DNA from: Acidipila sp. EB88 | GTDB lineage: Bacteria > Acidobacteriota > Terriglobia > Terriglobales > Acidobacteriaceae | Direction: 5' to 3' | NCBI RefSeq assembly: GCF_003858395.1 | Contig: NZ_QWEV01000005.1 | Location: forward strand, 62,001-126,000 | DNA length: 64,000 nucleotides | Shown here: positions 47,476-56,502 of the stretch, one piece after another | How the letters are laid out: each line of letters starts with the position of its first letter | How positions within the stretch are numbered: position 1 is the stretch's first letter | Translations under genes and position numbers: made by a program | Notes under the pieces: model-generated | Seen by the model: the letters and a program-made list of their open reading frames with translations, nothing else | What the model was told of the DNA's origin: nothing | Databases searched by the model: none

Positions 47476-47479
47476 CCCG

Positions 47480-47512
47480 GAAGCGAGGCTGCGCACCCCG
47501 CAGCCTCGCTTC
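47480..47512 (+). terminator. Strong hairpin terminator after the TonB-dependent receptor
   Basis: A perfect 14-bp stem GAAGCGAGGCTGCG/CGCAGCCTCGCTTC with a 5-nt loop starts 5 bp after the stop codon and is followed by TTCACTTC. Confidence 0.85.
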
Positions 47513-47697
47513 TTCACTTCCTGCGGCGCGATTGTTTGCAGTACCTCTTGCGTAGCGTGAACTATTCCGCCACTGCAACCGCCACATGCCCCTCCATGCA
47601 TCGCGCGGCCCATCTGCCCTTCTTTTCACCCCTGCGCATAGGCGATACTATCGGCATGCATCTGCCTGATGGCGGCCTGACAGCCTCGTCCATATCG

Positions 47698-48828
47698 ATG
47701 AATCGGCGCGGCTTCCTGCGAAGCTCTTTCGGGATGCTGTCAGCTGCTTCTGTCCGTGGAGCCCTCGCCTCGTTTGCTCCGGACGCGTTGCGACCCGCCC
47801 AGAAAACAGTGATCGTGACATTCGGCGGCGGCGCGCGCGACGAGGAAACCTTCGCGGAAGAGGGCCAGCAGAATATCCCCCACCTGCTCCAGGAACTGCT
47901 CCCGCAAGGAACGTTCTTCACCCAGGTAGTCAACGCCGGCATCCTCGGGCATTATGTCGCGACCGCAAGCATCGTCACCGGCGCATACGAGCGGTTCAAT
48001 AACTTCATCGCGCAGCCTCCGCCAAATCCCACCCTGTTCGAGTACTACCGCAAGGCACTGCGCCGGCCGGCAACGGACACCTGGGTAATTGCGCCCAGCA
48101 ATGGATTTCAGAGAATCGGCGGCAGCAGCGACTCGGCATTCGGTCCGGCGTTCGAAGCCGGCGTCATTCTCCCAAAGCGCCTGCTGAGTGCTGCGCTGAA
48201 GCAAGGCTCCGGCGCCGACACGGACCGGCTGTCCCACCTGCTGCAGGACAACTACGAGATGCCGCTCTACCAGTCGGCTGCCGCTGCGCACGACGATGAA
48301 CTGCACCTCGATCGACTGGACTCGACACTCAGACTTTCCGTGGCGGACTTCCTGGCCCGTGCCCGCGCCTCGGACAGTGCGGATGAGCTGTCCATCTTCA
48401 TCGCGCGTCAGCTGATGCGCCAGCAGTCGCCTTCCCTGCTGCTTCTGACCCTGCATGACATGGACATCGCGCACTCCGGGGCCTACTCGCTGTATGTGGA
48501 TGCCATTCAGCGGGCGGATCGACTGTGCGCGGAGCTGTGGCAGATGATTCAGTCAGATCCCGAGTACAAAGACCGGACCACGCTGTACATCATGCCCGAC
48601 TTCGGTCGGGATGCCGATGATGATCCGGCTGGCAATGGTTTTCAACATCATCGCACCGGGGGTGCACTGGCTCGAACGACGTGGCTTCTGGCCCTGGGTC
48701 CACACATTCGTCAGAATGTGACCGTGGATCGCCCGATCGCCTCCATCGATCTCGTGCCCACTGTTGGCTGCCACATGGGGTTTCCGACCCCGCTGGCGCA
48801 GGGTCGTTGTATTCAGGAGCTTTTGTGA
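47698..48828 (+). CDS. Alkaline phosphatase/sulfatase-superfamily protein with Tat signal
   Basis: A 376-residue protein from ATG 47698, which gives a twin-arginine signal MNRRGFLRSSFGMLSAAS; an upstream in-frame ATG at 47656 is possible. TVIVTFGGGARDEETF resembles the first metal-binding strand of the superfamily. The C-terminal part TTLYIMPDFGRDADDD, FQHHRTGG and ASIDLVPTVG resembles the DHG ... H ... DxxPT segments, with Asp/His ligands in place. It is not a close sulfatase: the CxPSR-type nucleophile motif is not seen. Its stop overlaps the GTG start of the next gene (GTGA), so the two are translationally coupled. Substrate unknown. Confidence 0.65.
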   Translation: MNRRGFLRSSFGMLSAASVRGALASFAPDALRPAQKTVIVTFGGGARDEETFAEEGQQNIPHLLQELLPQGTFFTQVVNAGILGHYVATASIVTGAYERFNNFIAQPPPNPTLFEYYRKALRRPATDTWVIAPSNGFQRIGGSSDSAFGPAFEAGVILPKRLLSAALKQGSGADTDRLSHLLQDNYEMPLYQSAAAAHDDELHLDRLDSTLRLSVADFLARARASDSADELSIFIARQLMRQQSPSLLLLTLHDMDIAHSGAYSLYVDAIQRADRLCAELWQMIQSDPEYKDRTTLYIMPDFGRDADDDPAGNGFQHHRTGGALARTTWLLALGPHIRQNVTVDRPIASIDLVPTVGCHMGFPTPLAQGRCIQELL

Positions 48829-50030
48829 AGCCCGCAGAGTTACAACCCTCGATGTTTGACGCGTGGCCCGCTGTGTCGCGCACTTTCGCAACCGACAGGC
48901 TCTCGCTGCTGCGCCGGCTGCCGCTTGCGCTGTGTCCGTCGTTTGCCAAGCAGATGCATGTTCTCAACACGAGCTTTCCGGCGGAGGTCGCCTCCCTGCA
49001 AAGTCAGTGCGACCAGCTTGCAGCCATGCCAGCGGAAACGCTCAATCCCTTGCTGCTCCCATTCGAGCAGCTGCGTCTTTCTTCAGAGCTCACCAACATG
49101 GACTGGCTGAAAGATCCGGACACCTTTATGGCAGCTTTCTCGGCATGGCTGTGGTCGAGCGGGCAGGTCGACGAGTTCAGAACCGCGTCTCATGCGCTGT
49201 TTGCCGCCATTGCTCAGCGCGAAACGCCGCCGCATCGGCTCGTGGTAGTGGTGGTGGGTCGCGGCGTAGCCAGCCCGCCCACTCGTCCATTCGCCCGGCT
49301 TCGTAAGCACGGCGTCCTGCTCACCAGCCTGCAACCGGAAACGCTCCCGCAACAGCTTTGCAACGCGTTTCGCGAACACGCTGCAACGCTTGCCAGCCAC
49401 TATGCGCATTGGTATGTAGACGGCGGCGAACCCTGGACACAGGGCCTTGAAAAACTGCCGGCCACGGTCGCTGTAAGTTACCCGGAGCTAGCCCCGCTGC
49501 GCACGCGCATGCTGGCCAACATGGAAGCCACTATCAGTGAAGGAAACGCCGGCGCTGAGAAAATGCGGGCAAACATGGGCGGCATCACGCCCGCTGATCT
49601 GCGCGCGGATGAACTCACCCCGGACCCCGTGCTGCAGCGGTTCTATACCGAACTCTTCACCCTGAGCTCCGGACCGCAACTGTTCAGCACCAGCTTTGTG
49701 CAGTGGACAGGCAGAGAACTCCTGCGCCGGGCACAGCCCCGCACACTGTTGCTGCGGTATGCACCACGGCAGCGAAATCGTGCGTTCAATGACCTGCTTG
49801 CCGGCAAGGAAGCCACAGCGCTCGACCCTGAGGGCTCACTGATCGACGCGGAGATGGGTGCCTACTACACATGGCTCGAGATGAACCGTATCTCCGCGCA
49901 GGGTAACAGCACCTTTGTGGCCTGGCGGGAGGGCACCGGGACCGCAGTGATCGCCGGGAAGAATGCTCCACAAGGTACCGTTTCATCGACCCCGCTTACC
50001 CTGGAAAAAGCTCTTCTGCTTTTTGCCTGA
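48825..50030 (+). CDS. Unrecognised protein coupled to the phosphatase/sulfatase-like gene
   Basis: A 401-residue protein with no signal peptide or membrane helix that I can see. The start is GTG overlapping the upstream stop (GTGA), with AGGAG in front. The N-terminal half is helical (DRLSLLRRLPLALCPSF, FEQLRLSSELTNMDWLKDPD); a hydrophobic strand HRLVVVVVGRG sits near residue 150; the C-terminal half includes GGPQ-free helical stretches and a YTWLEMNRISAQGNSTFVAW segment. I do not recognise a family. The tight coupling implies it works with, or regulates, the upstream exported enzyme, although it appears to be cytoplasmic. Confidence 0.7.
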   Translation: MKPAELQPSMFDAWPAVSRTFATDRLSLLRRLPLALCPSFAKQMHVLNTSFPAEVASLQSQCDQLAAMPAETLNPLLLPFEQLRLSSELTNMDWLKDPDTFMAAFSAWLWSSGQVDEFRTASHALFAAIAQRETPPHRLVVVVVGRGVASPPTRPFARLRKHGVLLTSLQPETLPQQLCNAFREHAATLASHYAHWYVDGGEPWTQGLEKLPATVAVSYPELAPLRTRMLANMEATISEGNAGAEKMRANMGGITPADLRADELTPDPVLQRFYTELFTLSSGPQLFSTSFVQWTGRELLRRAQPRTLLLRYAPRQRNRAFNDLLAGKEATALDPEGSLIDAEMGAYYTWLEMNRISAQGNSTFVAWREGTGTAVIAGKNAPQGTVSSTPLTLEKALLLFA

Positions 50031-50116
50031 CGAGCGGGCTGAAAAGACGAGATCTGGCTTGAGAACCTGCTGGCGATGTTGTCTTGGAACGTGCATCCGC
50101 TGGTCGCACCAAGCAC

Positions 50117-50145
50117 AGAAGGCCCACCGCTAAGGTGAGCCTTCT
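50117..50145. terminator. Hairpin terminator between convergent genes
   Basis: AGAAGGC-C-CACC, loop GCTAA, GGTG-A-GCCTTCT forms an 11-bp stem with one internal mismatch between the coupled pair and the Gly/His-rich protein gene. Confidence 0.65.
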
Positions 50146-50175
50146 ATACTTTGCAGCTTGTTTGCGGTTGCAGTT

Positions 50176-50649
50176 TTACCGGTGGCCACCGCCACCGTGA
50201 TCGCCACCGCCGTGATCCCCGCCGCCGCCGGGTCCACCATGGCCGGCGAAACCAGCGCTATGCTCGTTGTTAGGCGCATGACCGGCATTGCCGATATGAC
50301 CCTGCCCATCGCGGGCCTCATTGCCGCGGAAGCCACCGAATGCAGCCTCACCGCGTCCTGGCAGCGGGCCGCCGTACCCGTGATGCGGATCAAAGCGATT
50401 ATCAACGTGCCCGTAGAAACCGTGATTTCCGTGGAACCAGGGACCGGCTCCAATAAACACGCCACCGGCAAACCAATCCGGCCCGTAGTACCCATAAGGC
50501 GCGCAATTGTAGGGCGCGTAGTCAAAATAGCCATACGGGCATGCCGGTGCCGCGCCGATGTTGATCGAGATCTGAGCGGGCGATACGGACGCGCTACTTA
50601 AAAGCCCGGCAGCAAGAACAGAAAGTGCGGCATTTTTCCAATTTGACAT
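50176..50649 (-). CDS. Secreted Gly/His-rich protein
   Basis: A 157-residue protein with a signal peptide (ALSVLAAGLLSSASVSPAQ). The middle is Tyr/Pro/Gly-rich (CPYGYFDYAPYNCAPYGYYG, then FIGAGPWFHGNHGFYG), and the C-terminus is a low-complexity Gly/His tail (GGGDHGGGDHGGGGH). Two Cys lie in the CPYGY/NCAPY block. Proteins of this type are common in acidobacterial genomes but uncharacterised; the His-rich tail suggests metal binding, which is speculation. A GAGGAG ribosome site precedes the ATG. Confidence 0.78.
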   Translation of the reverse strand: MSNWKNAALSVLAAGLLSSASVSPAQISINIGAAPACPYGYFDYAPYNCAPYGYYGPDWFAGGVFIGAGPWFHGNHGFYGHVDNRFDPHHGYGGPLPGRGEAAFGGFRGNEARDGQGHIGNAGHAPNNEHSAGFAGHGGPGGGGDHGGGDHGGGGHR

Positions 50650-51034
50650 TGATTCTCCTCAGTCCAGTAGTAAGAACCCAGAACGTTGCCTGCAGTTGTT
50701 CGCATCCTGTGAAAGATTCACCGCCTGCGTGAGGGCGATCCGCCCGCTGCGTCTGCCCCTTGAAAACGGGAGGGCACGCCGGAATCGAAGGGGCCACGCG
50801 CAAAGACACTTCAATCGAGAAAGCCGCAGCGAGTAACAACTGGCTTTTCGCTGCATGAGCCACGCAATAAAGTTCTGAACCCGCCCCGATACGCTTTGCG
50901 CATGTTATGGGTCGGGCCTTACCTTGGACAGGCGAGCGCACCTTCATTCAGCAGGCAACGCTGACCGGCAGCGCACGCGATCCTCACCTTAGAATTTTGT
51001 GCTCAGATACCCTAACTTCCTTGAGGTCCGCGCG
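50650..51034. other. 385-bp divergent intergenic region, nothing specific identified
   Basis: No credible gene; it carries the promoters of the divergent Gly/His-rich protein and the secreted beta-rich protein. Confidence 0.4.
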
Positions 51035-51835
51035 ATGATCGCTCCCCCCATCGATCCCCCTACCCGACGTACACTCTCAGCTGCCCTGTTTGCCCTCGTG
51101 CTCGGCGTGGGCGCACACGCGGCGCACGCGCAGTCCACCACTCCCCCGGCAGTGCCGGAGTGGGCGCTGCCCGGCTCGTCCACGCATACCCAGGTGCCGC
51201 CTCCGCCCGGCTTTCATCGCCCGGCCCTCACCATCCACGCGCCTATCGGCATCTTCCAGGGACAAACAGACGTGGGAACCGCCGTCGTTCCAGGCAGCGC
51301 TGGCTTCGACCCAGCAAGCCGGCAGTACACCATTCACTCCGCCGGCTACAACATCTGGTACACCCGCGACGAGTTCCGCTTCCTCTGGACGAAGATGTCA
51401 GGCGACGTCTCCCTTGCAGCCGATGCGTCGTTCCCCGACCCGGAGGGCTACAACGACCGCAAGGCCGTGCTCGTGATCCGCCAAAGCCTGGACGACGACG
51501 CCATGGAAGCCGTGGTCGGCGAGCATGGCACCGGCATGATCCACCTGGCGGAGCGGGACACGCAGGGCGGCACGATGAAAGACGCACAGTTCCGCTTCGG
51601 TGGCACCCTCGCCAACGTCAAGGCCAGGCGCATCGGCATCGAGAAACGCGGTGATGCCATTGCGATCCTGATCTCGCTACAGGGCGAACCGATGCATCCC
51701 TACGGCCCGCCCATTACCCTGCACTTCCAGGAGCCTTTTTACGTCGGCATCGGCTTCTGTTCGCACCTGCCAGCGAAGGTAGACACCGCTGTCTTTTCCA
51801 ACGTTGCACTCGACAATGCTGCTGGGAAGTTCTAA
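51035..51835 (+). CDS. Secreted concanavalin-like (DUF1349/TolB-annotated) protein
   Basis: A 266-residue exported protein with signal peptide (TLSAALFALVLGVGAHAAHAQ). The mature part starts with IFQGQTDVGTAVVPGSAGFDPASRQ, then YNIWYTRDEFRFLWTKMSGD and KAVLVIRQSLDDDA, a pattern seen in secreted beta-sandwich proteins that databases often call DUF1349 or TolB-like. No catalytic residues are evident; carbohydrate binding is possible. The start at 51035 has GAGG upstream. A ThuA-like gene follows 80 bp downstream. Confidence 0.7.
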   Translation: MIAPPIDPPTRRTLSAALFALVLGVGAHAAHAQSTTPPAVPEWALPGSSTHTQVPPPPGFHRPALTIHAPIGIFQGQTDVGTAVVPGSAGFDPASRQYTIHSAGYNIWYTRDEFRFLWTKMSGDVSLAADASFPDPEGYNDRKAVLVIRQSLDDDAMEAVVGEHGTGMIHLAERDTQGGTMKDAQFRFGGTLANVKARRIGIEKRGDAIAILISLQGEPMHPYGPPITLHFQEPFYVGIGFCSHLPAKVDTAVFSNVALDNAAGKF

Positions 51836-51915
51836 CGTCCGGCGCAGCGGGTCTACCGGCAACGCCGATCCCTGCTCATTCGGTTCACCACGTTCATGCA
51901 CGTTAGGAGACCTGC

Positions 51916-52800
51916 TTGCGCTCTCGATTCCGCTCTACCATCGCACCCTTGCTTCTCGGCATTTTCGCCGTGCTGCTTGCGGCCTGCAGCGCGTGGGGGC
52001 AGACCCAGTTACCCTCTCATGATGCGTTGCCGTCGCCCTTCCACGCCAAGCCCACACACCTCAAGCATGTGCTTGTGATCGGGGAGACCAAAGGGTGGGA
52101 GCACGATTCCGTATCCGCCACCATGGACGCCGTTTACACCATGGGCAAAGACAGCGGCTTGTGGGACACCACTATGCGCACCGATGCCGAGCTGCTCACC
52201 CGGAAAGATCTTGGCCGGAACGCCAGGAATCTCAACTACTTTGACGTCCTGGTCTTTGCCAGCACCACCGGCGAGCTGGACATGGACGCCAGCCAGAAGC
52301 AGGACATGCTCGCCTTCATCAGGGACGATGGCAAGGGATTCGTCGGCATCCATGCCGCGCTCGACACCAACTACACCTGGCCGGAGTACGGCGAGATGAT
52401 CGGCGGGTGGTTCGACCAGCACCCATGGGGAACCTTCGACGCACCCATCGTGAACGAAGATCCTGCCTTCCCCGCCGTGCGCCATCTTCCAAAAGAGTTC
52501 GTGAAGTACGACGAGATCTACCAGCCCAAAACTTGGGCGCGCGCCAATGTCAACGTGCTGCTCAGCCTTGACGCTTCGCGCCTTGACTTCGCCGACAACC
52601 CGCGCATCCATCGCGACGATCACGACTTTGCAGTGGCCTGGTGCAAGATGTACGGCAAGGGACGCGTCTTTTATTCCACGCTGGGTCATACAGAAGAGTC
52701 CTGGCAGGACCCGGATATACGCACCATGTACTACGAAGCCATCAAGTGGGCACTCGGACTTACGGACGGCAGCACGCAGACGCACCCACAGCCAAGATAA
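51916..52800 (+). CDS. ThuA-like domain protein, probable lipoprotein
   Basis: A 294-residue protein starting at TTG with TAGGAG 7 nt upstream. The signal peptide ends in a lipobox (FAVLLAACSAWG). The ThuA glutamine-amidotransferase-like fold is shown by KHVLVIGETKGWEHDSV, FDVLVFASTTGELD, FIRDDGKGFVGIHAALDTNYTWPEYGEMIGGWFDQHPWG and GRVFYSTLGHTEESW. Members occur with trehalose/sugar utilisation genes and sugar dehydrogenases; the biochemical role is not settled. Confidence 0.88.
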   Translation: MRSRFRSTIAPLLLGIFAVLLAACSAWGQTQLPSHDALPSPFHAKPTHLKHVLVIGETKGWEHDSVSATMDAVYTMGKDSGLWDTTMRTDAELLTRKDLGRNARNLNYFDVLVFASTTGELDMDASQKQDMLAFIRDDGKGFVGIHAALDTNYTWPEYGEMIGGWFDQHPWGTFDAPIVNEDPAFPAVRHLPKEFVKYDEIYQPKTWARANVNVLLSLDASRLDFADNPRIHRDDHDFAVAWCKMYGKGRVFYSTLGHTEESWQDPDIRTMYYEAIKWALGLTDGSTQTHPQPR

Positions 52801-52816
52801 TTGTGTCCCCCGTCCG

Positions 52817-54019
52817 TTAGTGAACGGGCTCGCGAAGAGGAACCTGGCGATCGATCAAGAACTCGACCTGCAAAGACGCATGGGCACCGGCAAGGCACAC
52901 CAGGAGCTTTTTCCCCGGCCCTTCAAAGCTGTAATTGACGTGCGCAACCCCGTTCGGATCCACCTTGAAGACCATAGGCGGATCGGGAAAAACGTTGCGC
53001 ACGTTGGAAGTATCGCTGAGGGAGGCGGTCGCGGAGATCACCCGCTCGTGGAGCGTGCTGTCGAGCCAGATCGGGACCTGCACGTCAGGGTTGGCGTTGC
53101 GCTGGTTGCAGCCTGCTTCCAGGCCCTTGACGACGTTCTCCCGGGTCACGATCTGGTCATCGAAAACAGGATTGTCGTGATACACGCGGCGAAAGAAGTC
53201 ATAAGCGGCGGCATTGCGATCAAGAGGCTTGATCATGTGGATGTGATCGGCCGGTATCTCTTGCGGCGGGGTGGTGACGTCACAACCATAGGTTGCGCTG
53301 AAGTAGCCGACAACGCGCGTGTGCGGCTTCAGGTAGCGAATGATGCCATTCTCGGGAGCCGTGTCCTGCGCCTCGTACGCGCAGAAGCGATGAATGCTGT
53401 TGACGGTGACGCTGCTTCGCCAGCGGTTCTCTAACTGCGTAAGAAACGCGTTATCGGCAGCGTCGCTCAGGTCGTTCAGCAACGGGTCCTTGTCGTAAAG
53501 CGCGGCGACGCGGGCCACGGTGGAGCCCTCGTGCGGAGTGCCGTACGAGACGATAAAGCGCACCCTGGCAGCATCGGCAGGGTGACGCAGCAACATTTCT
53601 TCAACCAGGATGCCGCCCAGGCTGTGGGCGATAAAGACCACCTCTCGATGGTCCCAGACATGGTTCTTCCGGAGCGTCTGCCAGAGGGCGTCGGCCAGCT
53701 GCACGCTGGACATTTTGCCATTGGACGAGGGTGACGGGTACTCGGCCACCACTGTGTCCGAGTACGCGAAATGCGGATCAGTCCTGATCAGGTCAGGCCA
53801 GTAGGCGCCGGTGGATGCCCGCCAGGAGTCACGGTTGCCGTGCAGACCATGCACAAACACGATCACGCGCGGATGTCCGACTGGCGGCGCGACGCTCTGC
53901 TGCGCAGCGACCTGCAGCGGCAACACGCCTTGTGGAGCACTCGCGGCGACCGCGGCTTGCGCGGAAAGCCCGACCAGGCAACAGAAGAGGAGGAGTCGGT
54001 GGAGGAGGAAAGGGCGCAT
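52817..54019 (-). CDS. Secreted alpha/beta hydrolase (lipase/esterase-like)
   Basis: A 400-residue exported hydrolase with signal peptide (LLLFCCLVGLSAQAAVAA). The oxyanion region is VIVFVHGLHGNRDSW, the nucleophile elbow VVFIAHSLGGILVEEM (Ser), and a His candidate lies in ADHIHMIKPLDRN. The region after residue ~300 is a small extra beta-rich domain. The HGLHGN and AHSLGG motifs resemble PGAP1-like/triacylglycerol lipases. Substrate unknown. Confidence 0.8.
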   Translation of the reverse strand: MRPFLLHRLLLFCCLVGLSAQAAVAASAPQGVLPLQVAAQQSVAPPVGHPRVIVFVHGLHGNRDSWRASTGAYWPDLIRTDPHFAYSDTVVAEYPSPSSNGKMSSVQLADALWQTLRKNHVWDHREVVFIAHSLGGILVEEMLLRHPADAARVRFIVSYGTPHEGSTVARVAALYDKDPLLNDLSDAADNAFLTQLENRWRSSVTVNSIHRFCAYEAQDTAPENGIIRYLKPHTRVVGYFSATYGCDVTTPPQEIPADHIHMIKPLDRNAAAYDFFRRVYHDNPVFDDQIVTRENVVKGLEAGCNQRNANPDVQVPIWLDSTLHERVISATASLSDTSNVRNVFPDPPMVFKVDPNGVAHVNYSFEGPGKKLLVCLAGAHASLQVEFLIDRQVPLREPVH

Positions 54020-54216
54020 GGTCGCTTCTGCCAGTATCGCAGGCGGGGCGTCGCCCCTGGCTCTGGTGCAGCCTCACCCGGCACGGTCTGGTAATGCCTG
54101 GCGGCCCCCGCGCGCTGATCAGGATGCTGACATGCCCGAGGATAGGCTGCGCAATGCGCTGATCACCGGATCGGCGGCTTACCTGCTCGCCTGTGGAGCC
54201 TGCACAGGCTTCCCGG

Positions 54217-56304
54217 CTACTTCAAGTACTTCCTGAAGAACGCAATGATCCGTTGCCGCGCGTCATAGCCATGCCAGGGTTCGGTGGATGGCATCCCGTA
54301 GATTCCGACGCTGAGTGGTCCGTGGTTCTCGCGCGGGTACGTCACCAGGTCCACCGGTACGCCCTCCTGCCGCAGTGCTCGGTACATCTCCTGCGCCTGC
54401 CCAAGCGGGTCCGTTGTATCGGCTTCGCCCTGCAACAACAGGAAGGGCGTCTTTGCGTGTGCAGCACCCGAGAGCGGACTCTGCCGCCATGCGTCTTCCG
54501 GGTGCTCCCATGGCTTCCCGTAGTACCAGCGGTCGTACCAGCTGCCGCTTTCTGTCCCATATTCGCTCTGCTGATCGATCACGGGCGCGGCACTCACGAT
54601 GGCCTTGAAGCGCGTCGTCTTGCCCTCGACAAATGCGGCCATTTCGCCGCCGTAGCTGTAACCCAGCAGCGCCATGCGGTCCGGATCGATAGGTTCGGCC
54701 TTCAGCACGGCATCCACGCCTGCCATGATGTCCCGATAGTCCGCCCCGCCCAGGTCATTGTGGTTGGCTGCTGCAAACTGCGCGCCCAAGCCGGTGCTTC
54801 CACGAGGATTCGTCTCGAGTACGGCCCAGCCCTGCCCCAGCATGAAGTCGACAAAGGGCGAAAAGTTGTCCGCGTAGGCACCCAGCGGGCCGCCGTGTAC
54901 CTCGACCACTAACGGCACCTTGCCATGCTCAGCCTCAAGGGGCAGATAGAGCAAACCCTGGATTGTGAGCTTCTCGTTGGTCCACGTCAGACGCTTGGGA
55001 GCTGGCGCCATCTTCACGCCGTCCGGCATCATCTTCGGCGTCTTCAGCACCTGCATCTTCGCTGCAAGGGATGAGGCGTAGAACAGCGTGGGCCCACGCC
55101 CGCCGCCGGCGCCCAGCAACACCCAGCCGGTCTCCTCGGCATTGGTCACTGCGGAGTTCACCGTCGGAGTCGGCAGTTTCACCGACTCGGGCGCGCCGTC
55201 GGCGGCGAAGTGCAGCAATGTTGTGTCGAAGCCGTTTTCAGCAAGCTGAACCGTGCGGGCACCACGCAGCGCGATCGGGCCCTGGCTGCCTATCGTTCCC
55301 CTGGTCTCGTCTGCGAGTTCGCGCGTCTGCTTCGTTGCCAGCGTGTACTCGAAAACCGAGGCGAACCCCGGCGGCGCATCCTGCTTCGCCTGCGCCAGGT
55401 ACAGGATCCGCTGCCCATCTGCGCTCCACGTTGCCTCGTGAATCGTAGGGGGCAGGTCCCGCACGGCCATCGGGCGATCGAGATCTGTCATCGCCAGCCG
55501 CCACGCCGATATCGAGGGCTTCAGGTCTCCCTGCTCGTTCGGCTCGTCTGCCAGCACCAGGAGTTCCTTGCCGTCCTTCCGCCAGGCCACGTCCTTGACA
55601 TCGGGCAGCACACCTGTTTTCGCGAGCTTCCCGCTTGCCACGTCCAGCAGGTACAGCCGATCACCATGCGCATCATGGTCGACCCAATGCGCATCCGCCT
55701 TCGCATCTTCCTCTTTCTTCTCGCCGACCGTCTGGGGATCATGCGCCACGATGGCGATCATCCTGCCGTCCGGTGCCACCGCGAAGCTGTTCACTCCGAG
55801 CGGGCGTTCCTCCGGCGTTGCGCTGTCTGCGGGAGTTGGCGCACCCGGCTTCGCCGGCGGAACGGCATCGGTTCGCCTGGACGCATCGACGGTGGGCGCT
55901 GTCTTGAGATCGAACACCTTTGCCTCGCCACCATTCATTGGGAGGCGATACAGCGCACTCTGCTCACCTCGGTGCGCAAGAAACAGGATGCTTTGTCCGT
56001 CCGGCATCCACTCACCGCCATGTTCCCCATTGTGATCGCTGTCGGGAGAGAAGGTCAGCTGCCGCGCCTCGCCATCGCCCTCAGTCGCAACCACCCACAC
56101 ATGTTCTTTGCCGCCGTCGGCCGTCGCCTCGCGCACAGAGAACAGCACCTGCCTGCCATCGGGCGAGAGCTTCGGCTCGCTCATGGTCCGGTAGTGCCGC
56201 AGTTGCTCATTGTCCGGATATCTCGGAGAAGGCTGCTGTGCCACCGACAAGGGAGCATGCGTCAGCCATGCAATACAGACAAGACCCACGATTCCAAAGC
56301 GCAT
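54217..56304 (-). CDS. S9-family prolyl oligopeptidase-type serine peptidase, exported
   Basis: A 695-residue protein with signal peptide (IVGLVCIAWLTHAPLSVAQ), an N-terminal beta-propeller (SEPKLSPDGRQVLFSV, MPDGQSILFLAHRG) and a C-terminal alpha/beta hydrolase domain. The catalytic triad is in LLGYSYGGEMAAF (Ser), GEADTTDPLGQ (Asp) and PRENHGPL (His), with the oxyanion region VVEVHGGPLG. The start at 56304 gives the cleanest signal peptide; an in-frame ATG at 56385 is upstream. It likely degrades peptides in the periplasm. Confidence 0.9.
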   Translation of the reverse strand: MRFGIVGLVCIAWLTHAPLSVAQQPSPRYPDNEQLRHYRTMSEPKLSPDGRQVLFSVREATADGGKEHVWVVATEGDGEARQLTFSPDSDHNGEHGGEWMPDGQSILFLAHRGEQSALYRLPMNGGEAKVFDLKTAPTVDASRRTDAVPPAKPGAPTPADSATPEERPLGVNSFAVAPDGRMIAIVAHDPQTVGEKKEEDAKADAHWVDHDAHGDRLYLLDVASGKLAKTGVLPDVKDVAWRKDGKELLVLADEPNEQGDLKPSISAWRLAMTDLDRPMAVRDLPPTIHEATWSADGQRILYLAQAKQDAPPGFASVFEYTLATKQTRELADETRGTIGSQGPIALRGARTVQLAENGFDTTLLHFAADGAPESVKLPTPTVNSAVTNAEETGWVLLGAGGGRGPTLFYASSLAAKMQVLKTPKMMPDGVKMAPAPKRLTWTNEKLTIQGLLYLPLEAEHGKVPLVVEVHGGPLGAYADNFSPFVDFMLGQGWAVLETNPRGSTGLGAQFAAANHNDLGGADYRDIMAGVDAVLKAEPIDPDRMALLGYSYGGEMAAFVEGKTTRFKAIVSAAPVIDQQSEYGTESGSWYDRWYYGKPWEHPEDAWRQSPLSGAAHAKTPFLLLQGEADTTDPLGQAQEMYRALRQEGVPVDLVTYPRENHGPLSVGIYGMPSTEPWHGYDARQRIIAFFRKYLK

Positions 56305-56502
56305 ACTCACAATGTACCTGCCGTTTCCACTTATCGCCGCACAGTCGGCGTCGATGGATAGTGGTTCAGCTGCGTCTCCACTCAAGGCTGAAACTCAGCC
56401 CGAACTGCTTCGGCCACACCTGTTCCATGGGACCGCCCGACCAAGCTTCTTTCTGCAGCGTCGACGGCGTCAGCCTCCGCTCACGGCAAGCACGGCCCCA
56501 AG

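Noticed and set aside
54193..56361. Long plus-strand frames across the S9 peptidase gene
   Set aside because: They are high-GC antisense shadows with Arg/Pro/His-rich composition; the minus-strand peptidase has a complete signal peptide, propeller and catalytic triad.
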